A stretch of DNA of 64,000 nucleotides, taken from an uncultured Myxococcales bacterium (GTDB taxonomy: Bacteria; Myxococcota_A; UBA9042). The stretch spans positions 434,001-498,000 of the forward strand of contig CAIMLR010000007.1 of assembly GCA_903842345.1 (NCBI GenBank), in the 5' to 3' direction. A program made the translations under genes and the position numbers. Below are positions 20,301-28,181 of the stretch, piece by piece. Position 1 is the first letter of the stretch; each line of letters starts with the position of its first letter. The notes under the pieces are model-generated. The model saw only the letters and a list, made by a program, of their open reading frames with translations. It was not told the DNA's origin and searched no databases.

Positions 20301-21351
20301 AACGGATTCGTGCACGCCGTCGGGCTGTGTAAACCAGAAACTGACTGGCGGGCCATGCGCGGATGGCGACAAATGCATGACCGGCGCAACTTGCAACGTA
20401 GGCCAGTGCACGGGCGGCACGCCCAAGAACTGCAGTGCGTATAACGGTCCATGCCAGACAGGGATGTGCCAGTCGGGAGTCGGTACGTGCTACGGCGCTC
20501 CCAAACCGAACGGGACACCCTGCAATGATGGCGACGCCTGCACCCTGACCGACCAATGCTCTGGCGGTGGATGCAGTTCCGGGCCGAAGTTGCTCTGCAA
20601 TGACGGAATCGCGTGCACCACGGACAAGTGCGACTCCGCGTCGGGCGTTTGCAAGTACACCCCGGATAACACTGCCTGCTCGGACGGAATTGCGTGCAGC
20701 GTGGACACGTGCAGTCCAACGTCTGGTTGTAGCTACAACTCAGCGGCTTGCTGCTGGCTGCAGACGGAAACTGTCGATGATGGCTGTGCCGGCAGCTGGA
20801 TTGGCAGTTCCGGCTGCAAGACCAACTGCTCGGCTTGCAGTTTGACGCAGTTCACTGCATACAACTTCGAAGGCTGCCTGGATTCGAGCACGAATAAGCT
20901 TTACACATGCATCGAGGCGAAGTCCACTTGGACGGGCACGCTGATGGTCGGGAGAAAGCCGCAAGGCGGAGCGCTCTCCGACTGCACTCCATCCACGATC
21001 AATAGTGCGTCGACCGCTTATGCAGAATGGCGGTTTTCCCAGTCCCTCTGCGGGCAGTGCAAAATTGTCGCGATCATCCCGACCAAAGCAAGCTTCGCCA
21101 ACGCAAGCCTCTGCCCACCAACAACGATGCCGGTCGCAACCGACGCCAAGTACATGGTCTGCAAAGGTAACACGCTGGCTCTCACTCCGGTGCAGGTGAA
21201 CATGTCTGCTAACGCCGGAACCGAGGTTCAGCTCTACCAAGGCGATTGTACCGGCATCGACCGGATCGTCGTTCCCAATTCAACGTCCGGTGCTGCAACC
21301 ACCTGCAGCCCTGTCTTTCTTCTCGACAAAATTAGGGCGGATAAGCTTTGA
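14356..21351 (+). CDS. giant lipoprotein: lipase-like, M23-like and Cys-rich repeats
   Basis: The 2331-residue protein has a lipobox (LMAC, residues 29-32). An alpha/beta-hydrolase domain follows, with an oxyanion segment (VLLVHGLQ, about 228) and a nucleophile elbow (SHSMGG, about 310). Next are a MopE-like CKNGADDDCDG motif (about 555) and an M23 peptidase-like domain (about 705-815) with HGGID and YHLHLEV zinc-ligand motifs. Roughly forty CDDGNxCT-type units occupy about 850-2130, and a C-terminal domain of about 190 residues with paired cysteines ends it. Combining lipase and peptidoglycan-peptidase-like modules on a repeat stalk suggests a surface hydrolase, possibly for predation; that role is inferred. 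GGGAGGG precedes the ATG, 31 bp after the previous gene. Confidence 0.8.
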   Translation: MAEHSSIRLIRSRLQPSLAAVVALVLVGLMACSGEPDAVVTGTADATSAFDASIGADAAPGPSPAVDPSECTATFGPAGECVVESDRSAISRLRVFWNDGIIDVPRKIRVSLSSERPSDFGAWSLQVARFDIEPSIPKFNSSAFVEITFDELRLETANWLGSPFVGLSVYNEVTHAWEAVPGITIEPRMPLLRVKLLHFSKYALTVYKLFEPVASKAPQMCQGRKLDPVLLVHGLQLGDVFGIADDPSAPTTFGALWNGASSLISAEADGAPTYMIRYDTTASIKASACALSQAIAKIRGNEAGARVSIVSHSMGGLVARAYAKGIGQTCVSTSWNPWADPTCTGCSPAPDPKALGKVITLATPHNGVPDLNALVANLLAMAIPECDAGEVASVGGGWLLSKLAEEVKTFGCQTLIDGALNAVEKGLAPSLKELQRADDGDNFINELNQGALAVLGGTEPQWLSVVANDDWVVTKTSANLKWTLDSHGANYDPKAVENEIALGRGHITGPGVADIQSASDSVYKSYICPFLGSLSCGCSVNCSPPKEVCKNGADDDCDGVVDDGCSGPPAAVPPTVKILTPQEASVVTDALPVQFTVKSNGAALTAVTTHVARWGTDGLFVNDSLEPIPSVFPVSTQYPTKLWPAGQYTVAVFAKNGSDVAGKDQVSFSHAIDTAGKLALCAPLNPPKDQVTCGYHGSPGCPTYTTHGGIDYGAGTKDLLVHAPASCIVTKVTKDISQMTCGVNNIGFGNHVVCAQGAFEIILAHLRQDVLVNEGDQLVAGDPVGYVSNTGNTMTSSGSCSATGGYHLHLEVRLKASEETVDPFGPTTEWQANCSILKDPQPNSCAGIDCNDGESCTEDSCANGKCSHMPIDGGYCVPSAGCSNAGSCKAGKCISSGGISCADGDPCTVDACNSTGKCDFSKKAAPGTPCDDGDACTESDACNVAGSCKGTAKLCDDGKPCTVDVCLPGQGCAATATPSGSCDDGEPCTTGDHCTASGECQGTLLACPQGVPCQVLACMNGACNPTPQSGGFCNDGDPCTYPDSCLGGVCNPGPTVPCDDGNPCSEDSCTSGACKSADTSGSCDDGNPCSSDDACIGGKCTGVKLGCDDGIPCTLDICNATGCVHTNSQAPCDDGDLCALGDACKNGACESGGFLSCDDGLPCTYDECANGKCAHKNGDGKCDDGNSCTENDICVGGVCQAGVAKPCDDGVPCTLDLCVEGKCAHTAVAGPCQDGDECTAGDSCADGACKPGKAMVCDDKNPCTTDVCVGGKCIVEVTGGGCDDGNPCTISDLCNGDVCAGVPKPCDDGNVCTIEACINGACTSVPTPAACSDGVACTIGDACLNGSCLAGAGMQCDDANPCTTDLCKDAKCVFSSLSGTPCDDGVSCTSADICTAGRCGGTYITCDDKNSCTQDWCGPTGCQHVSVPGPCEDGNSCTTGDACAPNGTCKAGDLVACPDDGNPCTTETCLSGACKETDLNTGGCDDGNPCTLGDHCEAGQCAAAPTEKSCDDGNVCTLDACDKNDSKICTHVPADGACTDGSSCTIGDYCEKSSCHSGATKSCDDGNPCTIDACADGACGSKNSVSGFACDDSNPCTEGDGCQSGVCAGVSKTCLPDSQSCTLEVCEKGSCVSVNIDGVQCEDGNACTGSDSCQGGACAAGAVVVCADDGNPCTVEACDANLGCGAKWANVGTPCSDADACTVGDACSQGKCLAVSMKDCSDGQACTTDTCTAGICAHVPNGAACEDGNACTIGDACVAGLCKSGVAKSCDDGIVCTVDSCAQDKGCSFLAVLDGVACSDGDGCTANDVCKSGVCTGGPIVICQDDNNACTSELCTGGKCSSTNLTGTACEDGNLCTGPDACSVGQCKSGPLVTCEDNNPCTADSCAAGNCAHVAAQAPCSDSDDCTVGDHCVNKICVGGGPTCPDDGKPCDKETCVSGTCGKVFLDYAACEDGKACTTADFCLGGICNSGNSTCTDFLDCTTDSCTPSGCVNQKLTGGPCADGDKCMTGATCNVGQCTGGTPKNCSAYNGPCQTGMCQSGVGTCYGAPKPNGTPCNDGDACTLTDQCSGGGCSSGPKLLCNDGIACTTDKCDSASGVCKYTPDNTACSDGIACSVDTCSPTSGCSYNSAACCWLQTETVDDGCAGSWIGSSGCKTNCSACSLTQFTAYNFEGCLDSSTNKLYTCIEAKSTWTGTLMVGRKPQGGALSDCTPSTINSASTAYAEWRFSQSLCGQCKIVAIIPTKASFANASLCPPTTMPVATDAKYMVCKGNTLALTPVQVNMSANAGTEVQLYQGDCTGIDRIVVPNSTSGAATTCSPVFLLDKIRADKL

Positions 21352-21536
21352 GTACACCACCAGCCGGTATCGTGGACGGGGTTGTGTTCGGTCTCGAGGG
21401 CGGCAGAGCAGACCGGCTCGTCCGGTACACGAAGGTCGTACGTGCTGGACAACCGTTAGGTTCGCGCCCGGCTGCGGCGCGTGGTTAGATGTTGGTCAAG
21501 CATGTTCAAACCGACCTGTAAATTGGAGCGAATTGA

Positions 21537-23507
21537 ATGCATATTGAAAAACCTTGGAAGGCTTTTGAACGCCAGGTCGCTGACCTTTTCCGTCTTCGTG
21601 GATTTGAGGCGCGCGGGGACGAGAACAATGCCGGTCGCCAACACGATGTGATATTGTATTCGACCGACGAATCGATTCAGCCCATTTTGGTCGAGTGTAA
21701 GTATCACGAACCGTCCTCAATGAAGCGTGTGAGCGCGAAGGACGTGAGCGATTTTGTGAGTACAGTCAATCGCCTGCGAATCAGTGGCGACGTTTCTTCG
21801 GGCTATTTGGTCACCAACACGGGCTTCACCGCCACGGCCCGGGGAGCTTGTAAGGACCGATCGGAAGCGAAATACGTGATGCTTCGGACCTTCGCGGAAT
21901 TGCGTCGAGGTTTGGTAAACTTCGAGCCCTATTTGCTCCGACTCCGGGACATGTATGTCGAGAACGGCCTCGACCGCTCATACGAGCCGCTATTCGTGCG
22001 AAACCGCCGCTCTGGCGCGAGTCCCGCCGCGATTGAAGCCTTGCTGGAATTCGCGTCTAGTCCGTCGGAGTCGCTTCTCGTGTTGACGGGTGATTACGGT
22101 ACGGGCAAGACCACAGCCTGCCGCCAACTGCAGTATGTGTTGGCGGAATCGGCCCTTTCGGGGAAAGAGACGCGAATCCCACTTTTTATTCCACTGAAAT
22201 GGTATGGTCACAGCACAGGCGCCATCGCGTTGCTGCAGCGTTTTCTCCAGGAGGAAGGGCTCCGTCACGCGAATGTGGATTCGCTCTTGACGCTCCACAC
22301 AGCGGGTCAGCTTCTCATAATTTTTGACGGATTCGACGAGATGTTGCGGCGCTCCACGAGCGATTCACGACGAGAAAGTATTCAGGATCTGGTAGAGATT
22401 TGTTCAAAGTCGTCGAAAATCATTCTAACAGGGAGACCTGGGTATTTTCGTGACGGAGCCGAATTGGGCTCGCCATTACGAGGAGTTGGAATTACGGGTG
22501 CGAGAGATCGAATTCGACGTCTCGGAGCGACTGCCAAGTCTCACGAAGATATGAACTGGGTTCAGTTTTCAGTTGAGCCGCTCAAGCCACATCAGATCTT
22601 GTCTTTCCTGACGAGGAAATCGCCGAAGGAAACGCTCGCTCTGCGAGAGCAACATGCGACAGAGATCATGACTCTTTTGAAAGGCACGTATAATCTCGCG
22701 GACCTAGCCCAGCGCCCAATTCTGCTTGATATGATTGCTGAAACGCTTGCTCATGGCGGGACAGCTAGCGCGGCAACCCCCGCCGCACTCTACGGGGCAT
22801 ACGTTGAGACATGGCTACGCATCGACGCCGACAAAGGAACGTTTCGCAGTCTCGTGTCACCGGAGGTGCGTTTGGCTTTTTCGGTTGCACTCGCGTGGAT
22901 TTTTCAAGATCGAAATATTCAGAGCATCCACTGGCGTGACCTCCAATCGCTCGTTGGCGACTACTTTGATCTCGACGAGGCTGATGATGTCGACCACTTC
23001 GGCGCGGATGTCCAGACGTGCACGTTCCTGGTTCGTGACGATGAGGGAAGCTTCGCGTTTGCACATCTATCTTTTCAGGAATACTTCTGCGCGAGATTCT
23101 TGGTCAACAAAGACGAAGACTTGAAGGGGCTGATTCACTCCGTCCTCGACGAGAGTGGTCCGACGCTTCGGGAAATTAGTGATACGTCCCCAGCGGTTGT
23201 GGACTTTGTCGGTGACCTAATCGGTTTTCCCATTAGCCCGCCGTTTTGGGAGTCGGTCGCTGAAATCCTTAGCCAAAATCCCAGTGATCTCATGTTTCGC
23301 GCTCCAAATGTTGTGGATAGTTCGCTCACGAACATGCTGGCCTTGGCCGAAGGCGACGCAATGTTGCTCGAGCTCGCTGATGTCGGCGAGGCCTTCAGTG
23401 CGGCCTACGAAGCGTTTCATTCGCGCGTTCGACAGAGGGCCAATGGTCAAGGTGATACCGGATGGCTGCATCGCTTGGCTGGGATTCTGGAGCGGCGCCG
23501 GGTCTGA
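21537..23507 (+). CDS. Mrr-type nuclease fused to NACHT NTPase
   Basis: The 656-residue protein starts with a PD-(D/E)XK restriction-endonuclease-like domain (residues 1-125) in which D36 (QHDVILY) and the ECKYH motif near residue 54 supply the expected acidic and Lys residues. A NACHT NTPase follows, with Walker A GDYGTGKTT (about 185) and Walker B LLIIFDGFDE (about 259). A helical C-terminal part includes an FAHLSFQEYFCARF motif typical of NACHT proteins. Bacterial NACHT proteins with nuclease N-termini act in antiphage defence, where sensing leads to nuclease activation. This gene is AT-richer than its neighbours, which suggests transfer. A DUF3892 gene lies convergent downstream. Confidence 0.85.
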   Translation: MHIEKPWKAFERQVADLFRLRGFEARGDENNAGRQHDVILYSTDESIQPILVECKYHEPSSMKRVSAKDVSDFVSTVNRLRISGDVSSGYLVTNTGFTATARGACKDRSEAKYVMLRTFAELRRGLVNFEPYLLRLRDMYVENGLDRSYEPLFVRNRRSGASPAAIEALLEFASSPSESLLVLTGDYGTGKTTACRQLQYVLAESALSGKETRIPLFIPLKWYGHSTGAIALLQRFLQEEGLRHANVDSLLTLHTAGQLLIIFDGFDEMLRRSTSDSRRESIQDLVEICSKSSKIILTGRPGYFRDGAELGSPLRGVGITGARDRIRRLGATAKSHEDMNWVQFSVEPLKPHQILSFLTRKSPKETLALREQHATEIMTLLKGTYNLADLAQRPILLDMIAETLAHGGTASAATPAALYGAYVETWLRIDADKGTFRSLVSPEVRLAFSVALAWIFQDRNIQSIHWRDLQSLVGDYFDLDEADDVDHFGADVQTCTFLVRDDEGSFAFAHLSFQEYFCARFLVNKDEDLKGLIHSVLDESGPTLREISDTSPAVVDFVGDLIGFPISPPFWESVAEILSQNPSDLMFRAPNVVDSSLTNMLALAEGDAMLLELADVGEAFSAAYEAFHSRVRQRANGQGDTGWLHRLAGILERRRV

Positions 23508-23664
23508 AATGCGCACGCGCCAAGGAGACTGTCTCCGTCTCAAGTGAAGACGACTGGCACCGCGGACCGCCAGCCAGATGGACCAGCACACGTAAAATCT
23601 CACGTGAGAATTCTGGTGGTGGGTGCAGAACCGATGTGTTGGCCGCTTACGAACGAAACAGGCT

Positions 23665-23961
23665 CTAGAATTCTGGCAGGTTATCGAGATTGTCTTTCGT
23701 GGTGGCGTTCCGGTCCGTTCTCAGAAACCGTTCACCCTTTACCGCGACGATGTCAACTTCTGCCCCCAACCTCCACCGGTTGGGAACGGCGGTGACAAAT
23801 TTCGCACCTGTCGCGATAGCAGAGACCACTTCGGCTTTGGTGAGAGTAGATGGCTGACCTAGGGTTACTCCATTGTCCGTGCGGACCTCTAGATGGGTAA
23901 TGTGTGACCGTGCCGAATCAAATCGCACTGCCGTTATCACGAAGTCTGCCCACTTTGCCAT
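23665..23961 (-). CDS. DUF3892 family protein
   Basis: The 98-residue product (ATG at 23961 with GAGG upstream) contains FVITAVRF, a THLEV strand, a TKAEVVSAI helix, a VDIVAV strand and ends DNLDNLPEF. This is the DUF3892 pattern, shared with the protein encoded at 9844-10110. It is convergent with the Mrr-NACHT gene. The IS21 element lies about 130 bp upstream and may have separated it from its native promoter. Confidence 0.7.
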   Translation of the reverse strand: MAKWADFVITAVRFDSARSHITHLEVRTDNGVTLGQPSTLTKAEVVSAIATGAKFVTAVPNRWRLGAEVDIVAVKGERFLRTDRNATTKDNLDNLPEF

Positions 23962-24229
23962 CGGTTCCTCGCGCTGAATTAGGACGGTCATTTTGTTGCG
24001 CAGCGCAAATCGGTGCTTGCGACCATTTTGCCGGCCGAATGTGCCTTGCGCCTCGCCGCGGGTCAAGTTCCGCGCGCCACCAGTCAAAGCCGTGTCAACA
24101 GCGCTCTGAAACTGATCCACCTCAGCGGCTTGAAACTGATCCACCCCTAACGTGGTCACACCTCCGCACCCGCAGAGGCCTGAGCCCCCATAAGCCCCTG
24201 TACAGGGGCTTATGGGGGCGGCGCGCGGC

Positions 24230-24991
24230 TCACTCAGCCGTCTCGCGCGTACGCATCCGAAATGATGAGCCTTTTGTCGTGAGGATGTGCGCGTGGTGGG
24301 TCAGCCGGTCGAGCAGCGCGACCGTCAGCTTCTCGTTGCCAAACACTTGCACCCATTCGCCAAAAGCCAGATTCGACGTGACAATCGTCGCCGCGCGCTC
24401 GTAGCGGTCGCTGAGCAGGTTGAACAGCAGCTCGCCCTCGTGGCCGGAAAACGGCACGAAGCCAAGCTCGTCCACGATGAGCAGTGGGATCTGCCGGTAT
24501 TGTTTGTGCAATCGCCCGAGCGTCCGGTCGTCGCGGGCCTCGACCAGCTCGCGCACCAGGTCGGCCGCGCGGCGCATCAGCACGCGGTGGCGCTTGCGGG
24601 CCGCGCAGATGCCGAGCGCAATCGCCAGGTGCGTCTTGCCCGTGCCGATCGGCCCGACCAGCACCACGTCCTGGCCTTTCTTGACGAAATCGCAGCTCGC
24701 CAGCTCCAGCAGCTTCGGACGTGAGAGGCCGCTGGCGACGCTCCAGTCGAAGTCGTCGAGCGTCTTCATCTCGCCAAAGCCAGCCTCGCGCAGCCGGCGG
24801 TCGACCGCGCTTTTGTGGCGCGAATCGTGCTCCGCAATTAGCGCGTGGCGCAGCAGGTCCTCGTACGGCCAGCCGCCGTCGCGGGCCTGGCGACAGAGGC
24901 CGGGATAGGCCCGCAGCAGGCCGGGCAGCCGCAGTTCGCCGCACAGCTCCTGCAGGATCCCTGAAATCAGGCCGTTTTCAATGTCGCTCAT
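24230..24991 (-). CDS. istB: IS21 transposition helper ATPase IstB
   Basis: The 253-residue AAA+ ATPase has Walker A (VLVGPIGTGKTHLAIALG) and Walker B (LLIVDELGFVPF) typical of IstB, a DnaA/DnaC-like helper that assembles on target DNA and stimulates IstA. It is downstream of istA on the same strand and overlaps its end by 14 bp, implying translational coupling. The length is usual for the family and the frame is intact. Confidence 0.95.
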   Translation of the reverse strand: MSDIENGLISGILQELCGELRLPGLLRAYPGLCRQARDGGWPYEDLLRHALIAEHDSRHKSAVDRRLREAGFGEMKTLDDFDWSVASGLSRPKLLELASCDFVKKGQDVVLVGPIGTGKTHLAIALGICAARKRHRVLMRRAADLVRELVEARDDRTLGRLHKQYRQIPLLIVDELGFVPFSGHEGELLFNLLSDRYERAATIVTSNLAFGEWVQVFGNEKLTVALLDRLTHHAHILTTKGSSFRMRTRETAE

Positions 24992-26471
24992 GGCTCCCTC
25001 CTCTCAATAGCGCGTCGTATTGGCTCGCGCTGGGCTGCTCGACGACGTGTCCAGCGAGCCCCTCGGGAACCGCCACCGGCGGCACGCGCTTGTCGGCACG
25101 CCGGGGCAAAAGCAGAAGCAAATCCATGCGATCCTGATCCAGAGCCGCACTCACCGAGTCCCGCACGGCCGGCTCGCCGTGTTCGAGCATGGCGCCGAGC
25201 ACGCGCGCGAAGATCCGCGCCGCGTCGAGTGGCCCGTGCGCGTCGACCAGCAGCCGCCACAGCCGGTCAAACGGCGCGCCGAACTGCTCCAGCAGCGCCG
25301 GCATCACCTGCCGTACCGCTTGGGGTTTGCGCTGCAATTCCGCCAGGTAGTGTCGGTAATTGGTGTAATCGCCGCCTTTCTTCTGGCGCGGCGACACGAT
25401 GCGCTCACCGCGGCAGCGCAGCTCGACTTCCTCCACGCCCACGCGGGCTTCCACATCGCAGCGCGCCCAGGACGTCGGCACCGAGTACCGCGCCCCGGCC
25501 AGTCTCACCCGCGCACTGGCATCGGCCGGCACAGTCTCCAGCTTGCGCGGGTCGAACGGGCCGCGGAGCACCGGCAGCAGCAAGGGCAGCTCCTTGCTCT
25601 CGAACTTCGCCAATTTGCTTGGACTTCCGTCGTCTGGCTGCTTGCTCACTTGCGCATCGACCCGTGCCAGGAGCGCCTCGGACGCCTCGCGCAGGGTCGG
25701 CGCTGCCGGGATCGGCACCAGGTGCTGCAGACGCACGCCGCGCCCGCGCGACTCCACGCCGCCCTTGTCGTGACCGGTGTACGGCCTGGCAAAGCACGGC
25801 TCAAAGACGTAGTGCGCCGCCATGGCCGCAAAGCGGGGCTGCAAATCGCGGCCATGGAACAGGATTTTGCGCACCGCGGCTTTGAGATTGTCGTAGACCA
25901 GCCGCGCCGGCACGCCGTCGAAGTGGGCGAACGCGCGGACGTGACCGTCGAGCAGCGACACCTGGTCGGCATGCTCGTACAACCACACGAAATCACGACC
26001 GGAGTGCATCAGGCGGATGACCAGCATCCACGCCTTCTGGCGCTCGCCGGCGATGTCGGCCACGACCTCGAAGAAGTCGACCTCGGCCATCTGCCCGGCG
26101 TAGTGCTGCAGCGGCACAAACACTTCCTGCCGCTGGCGTTTCTGCTCGCGTAGCCAGACCCGCACCGTGGTCTCGCCGACCTCGAAGCCCTCGCTGCGCA
26201 GCGCCGCGTGCAGCGTCGTCGCCGTCACATGCTGCTTGCGCGTCGTGCGGGTGGCCCACTCGGCGAGCAGCTCCTGCATCCGCGCGAGCACCGCCGCGAG
26301 CACCGGACTCTGGCGCCGAGGCGTCTTGCGCTGGCCGATGACAACGTCTTGCTGCAGGTACTTGCCCGCCGTCACGCGGCTGATGCCGAGCTCGCGGGCG
26401 GCCCGACGGACGCTAAAGCCTTCGCGTTCAACTTTGTCCCGTAATAATAGCACTTTGAGCACACCCAACAT
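24978..26471 (-). CDS. istA: IS21-family transposase IstA
   Basis: The 497-residue DDE transposase has an N-terminal helix-turn-helix (VRRAARELGISRVTAGKYL, about residues 21-39), an rve/integrase catalytic core with MAEVDFFE and VYDNLKAAV segments and a later Glu in the GGVESR region, and a C-terminal basic domain with YSVP. It is expected to cut and join the TGT/ACA ends. It overlaps istB. Confidence 0.95.
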   Translation of the reverse strand: MLGVLKVLLLRDKVEREGFSVRRAARELGISRVTAGKYLQQDVVIGQRKTPRRQSPVLAAVLARMQELLAEWATRTTRKQHVTATTLHAALRSEGFEVGETTVRVWLREQKRQRQEVFVPLQHYAGQMAEVDFFEVVADIAGERQKAWMLVIRLMHSGRDFVWLYEHADQVSLLDGHVRAFAHFDGVPARLVYDNLKAAVRKILFHGRDLQPRFAAMAAHYVFEPCFARPYTGHDKGGVESRGRGVRLQHLVPIPAAPTLREASEALLARVDAQVSKQPDDGSPSKLAKFESKELPLLLPVLRGPFDPRKLETVPADASARVRLAGARYSVPTSWARCDVEARVGVEEVELRCRGERIVSPRQKKGGDYTNYRHYLAELQRKPQAVRQVMPALLEQFGAPFDRLWRLLVDAHGPLDAARIFARVLGAMLEHGEPAVRDSVSAALDQDRMDLLLLLPRRADKRVPPVAVPEGLAGHVVEQPSASQYDALLRGGSHERH

Positions 26472-26689
26472 CCTCGAACCGCCATCCGCGGCTCGTCGCC
26501 GCGTTTGGCGGCAGTCTGCCGGAGTGGATCAGTTTCAGAGCGCTGAGTGGATCAGTTTGGGGGCGATGAGCACAAGCCGTCGTGTTTCGATGGAGACGTC
26601 GCGCAGTGGAGTACGAGTGCCGGAGGACGGTCGAATCTTATCTAAGTGCCGATTTGCGTACCGTGTGGACGTTGGATGGTCTATCAGTC

Positions 26690-28132
26690 CTATTTCTCCG
26701 GCGTTTTATCTCGTCGCGCCAGTGCGTGCGATGCCCCCACGACGGCAAGGATGCCCGTCACTAGCACAAGAATTCCAGTCTGATTCAGGATGGCAATCAA
26801 ACTAACAATGGCAAGTTCAGCCCCTCCGAGGAGGTTCACAACAAGATCCAGAGCAAAAGCAACGAGCATTACTGGCAGCAATATGAACCAATACCACGGA
26901 ATGAGGCAGATCAGCCTGTCGCCGGGTGGGCATATCTGATCAAACGCTAGACCAGACAGCGGAAACTTGCCAAACGAAGAGTATGCAATCAAGGCGAGAA
27001 GATGGTCAATTGCATGCCGAAGCAGCCACATGACTCCCGCAACCACTGTCCCCAAGGCCAGAGCAATCATGTGACGAGTTACTTGCCGTCGGTTGCTCTC
27101 TCGCGTGGCCAGAAGTGCGACGGCGCTTCCGAACTTCGAAACTGGGATACGTTGGAGCGAAAACGTCCTCTCCATCTCGTCCAACCACTTCGGCTCACCT
27201 TCGGAATATTTCACCTCGAGAACAAAATGTCCCTTGTAGGGATACACCGGAAACCACGTCGGGGGCGAGGATGTGGGGATCCAGCGCACAGGCCAGGCTC
27301 GAATGTCCCGGTCGAATGTGACGCGCGCCTTCGCGTCGCGGTCGTTCCAAGCTCTGCGCGTGTACTGGACAAGAACTGTCGGCCTTGCCCCAGTGGTGGC
27401 GATCGCATCGAAGAAGATGGCGGCATTCGGATCGTTTCTGACGCCGGGAGAAGCGGAGTGAAGCCTGTCGATACCCCGGTTCATATCTTCAACGAAGTTC
27501 GATGTCGTCTTGGCGCGTGTCTTGTAGATTCGCGCGCCTTTGCGGCGCTTCACCTCAAGAAAGACCTCATCCCGGCGCGGAGAGTAAGAACGGACGCGGA
27601 GCTTGTAGCGATCAAAAGTGTTCGAGCGTTTCGCGAGGAGTAGTTTATGATCGGAAGAGTCGAGGTAGACGCTGCTCACCTCGTAGCCATGGTTTGCGTC
27701 CGAGTGCGGATCGGGCGGGAGTTTGAGCGTCTTGTCGAAGTACTCGAGAACGACGACCCTCTGACGTCCTTCCAGGAGATACTTCAATTCTGTTCGTGGC
27801 TTTTCGGGAAATGCGCGTAGCTTCGGCAGCTTGACCGCTTTGGCCTTACGGGACGGCAAATGAGCACGCGGACGCCCGCATCCGCACGTCGTGATACTGT
27901 TGGTGCACACATCGTATTCGCCACTGCCTGATCCGCCACCAGGTCGGATGCCCGAACCCCGATCACAGGCGCCCGCTCTAACCTTGGTGTACGGACACTG
28001 GCAGTTCCGCGTTGAGCAGACACGCGCAGAATCGGGGGCTCCGCAGTCGCAATCGCTGCGGTTGAGACAGTAGTCCCAGCCGGTGGCTTTGGACCAATTC
28101 GCCCAACTCGAGTCACGTGAAGGACCAGCCAT
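26690..28132 (-). CDS. VTC-domain membrane protein with Cys-rich N-terminus
   Basis: The 480-residue protein has a VTC/CYTH-like tunnel domain: ELKYLL at 115-120, KLRVRSYSPRRDEVFLEVKR near 175-195, VLVQYTRRAW near 265 and VLEVKYS near 320 supply the alternating basic and acidic tunnel residues of polyphosphate-polymerase-like proteins. Three or four hydrophobic segments follow (about 355-385, 405-440, 445-475). The first 90 residues are unusual, with many Cys in CDC, CQC and CGC pairs and a Gly/Ser linker. Family enzymes make polyphosphate from nucleotide at a membrane, but activity here is not shown. It ends near the IS21 element. Confidence 0.75.
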   Translation of the reverse strand: MAGPSRDSSWANWSKATGWDYCLNRSDCDCGAPDSARVCSTRNCQCPYTKVRAGACDRGSGIRPGGGSGSGEYDVCTNSITTCGCGRPRAHLPSRKAKAVKLPKLRAFPEKPRTELKYLLEGRQRVVVLEYFDKTLKLPPDPHSDANHGYEVSSVYLDSSDHKLLLAKRSNTFDRYKLRVRSYSPRRDEVFLEVKRRKGARIYKTRAKTTSNFVEDMNRGIDRLHSASPGVRNDPNAAIFFDAIATTGARPTVLVQYTRRAWNDRDAKARVTFDRDIRAWPVRWIPTSSPPTWFPVYPYKGHFVLEVKYSEGEPKWLDEMERTFSLQRIPVSKFGSAVALLATRESNRRQVTRHMIALALGTVVAGVMWLLRHAIDHLLALIAYSSFGKFPLSGLAFDQICPPGDRLICLIPWYWFILLPVMLVAFALDLVVNLLGGAELAIVSLIAILNQTGILVLVTGILAVVGASHALARRDKTPEK

Positions 28133-28181
28133 GGAGACACCTATGCCGGACCCTGCCTTACCGGTTTGCTACGATAGGAGT

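Larger units (their letters stand above)
24093..26574 (-). mobile_element. complete IS21-family insertion sequence
   Basis: The element is delimited by 5'-TGT termini that are each followed 16 nt from the end by AAACTGATCCAC. On the left this motif lies at 24109-24120 with a second copy at 24133-24144. On the right it lies in reverse complement at 26547-26558 and 26524-26535. Both ends are flanked by AGCCG (24088-24092 and 26575-26579), a 5-bp target duplication. The length of 2482 bp and the istA-istB pair fit the IS21 family. Intact ends and a perfect duplication imply a recent insertion. Confidence 0.92.

Noticed and set aside
25020-26153. Long plus-strand open frame inside IS21
   Set aside because: It lies opposite istA, which has clear transposase domains. 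The plus frame is Arg/His-rich with no recognisable motif.
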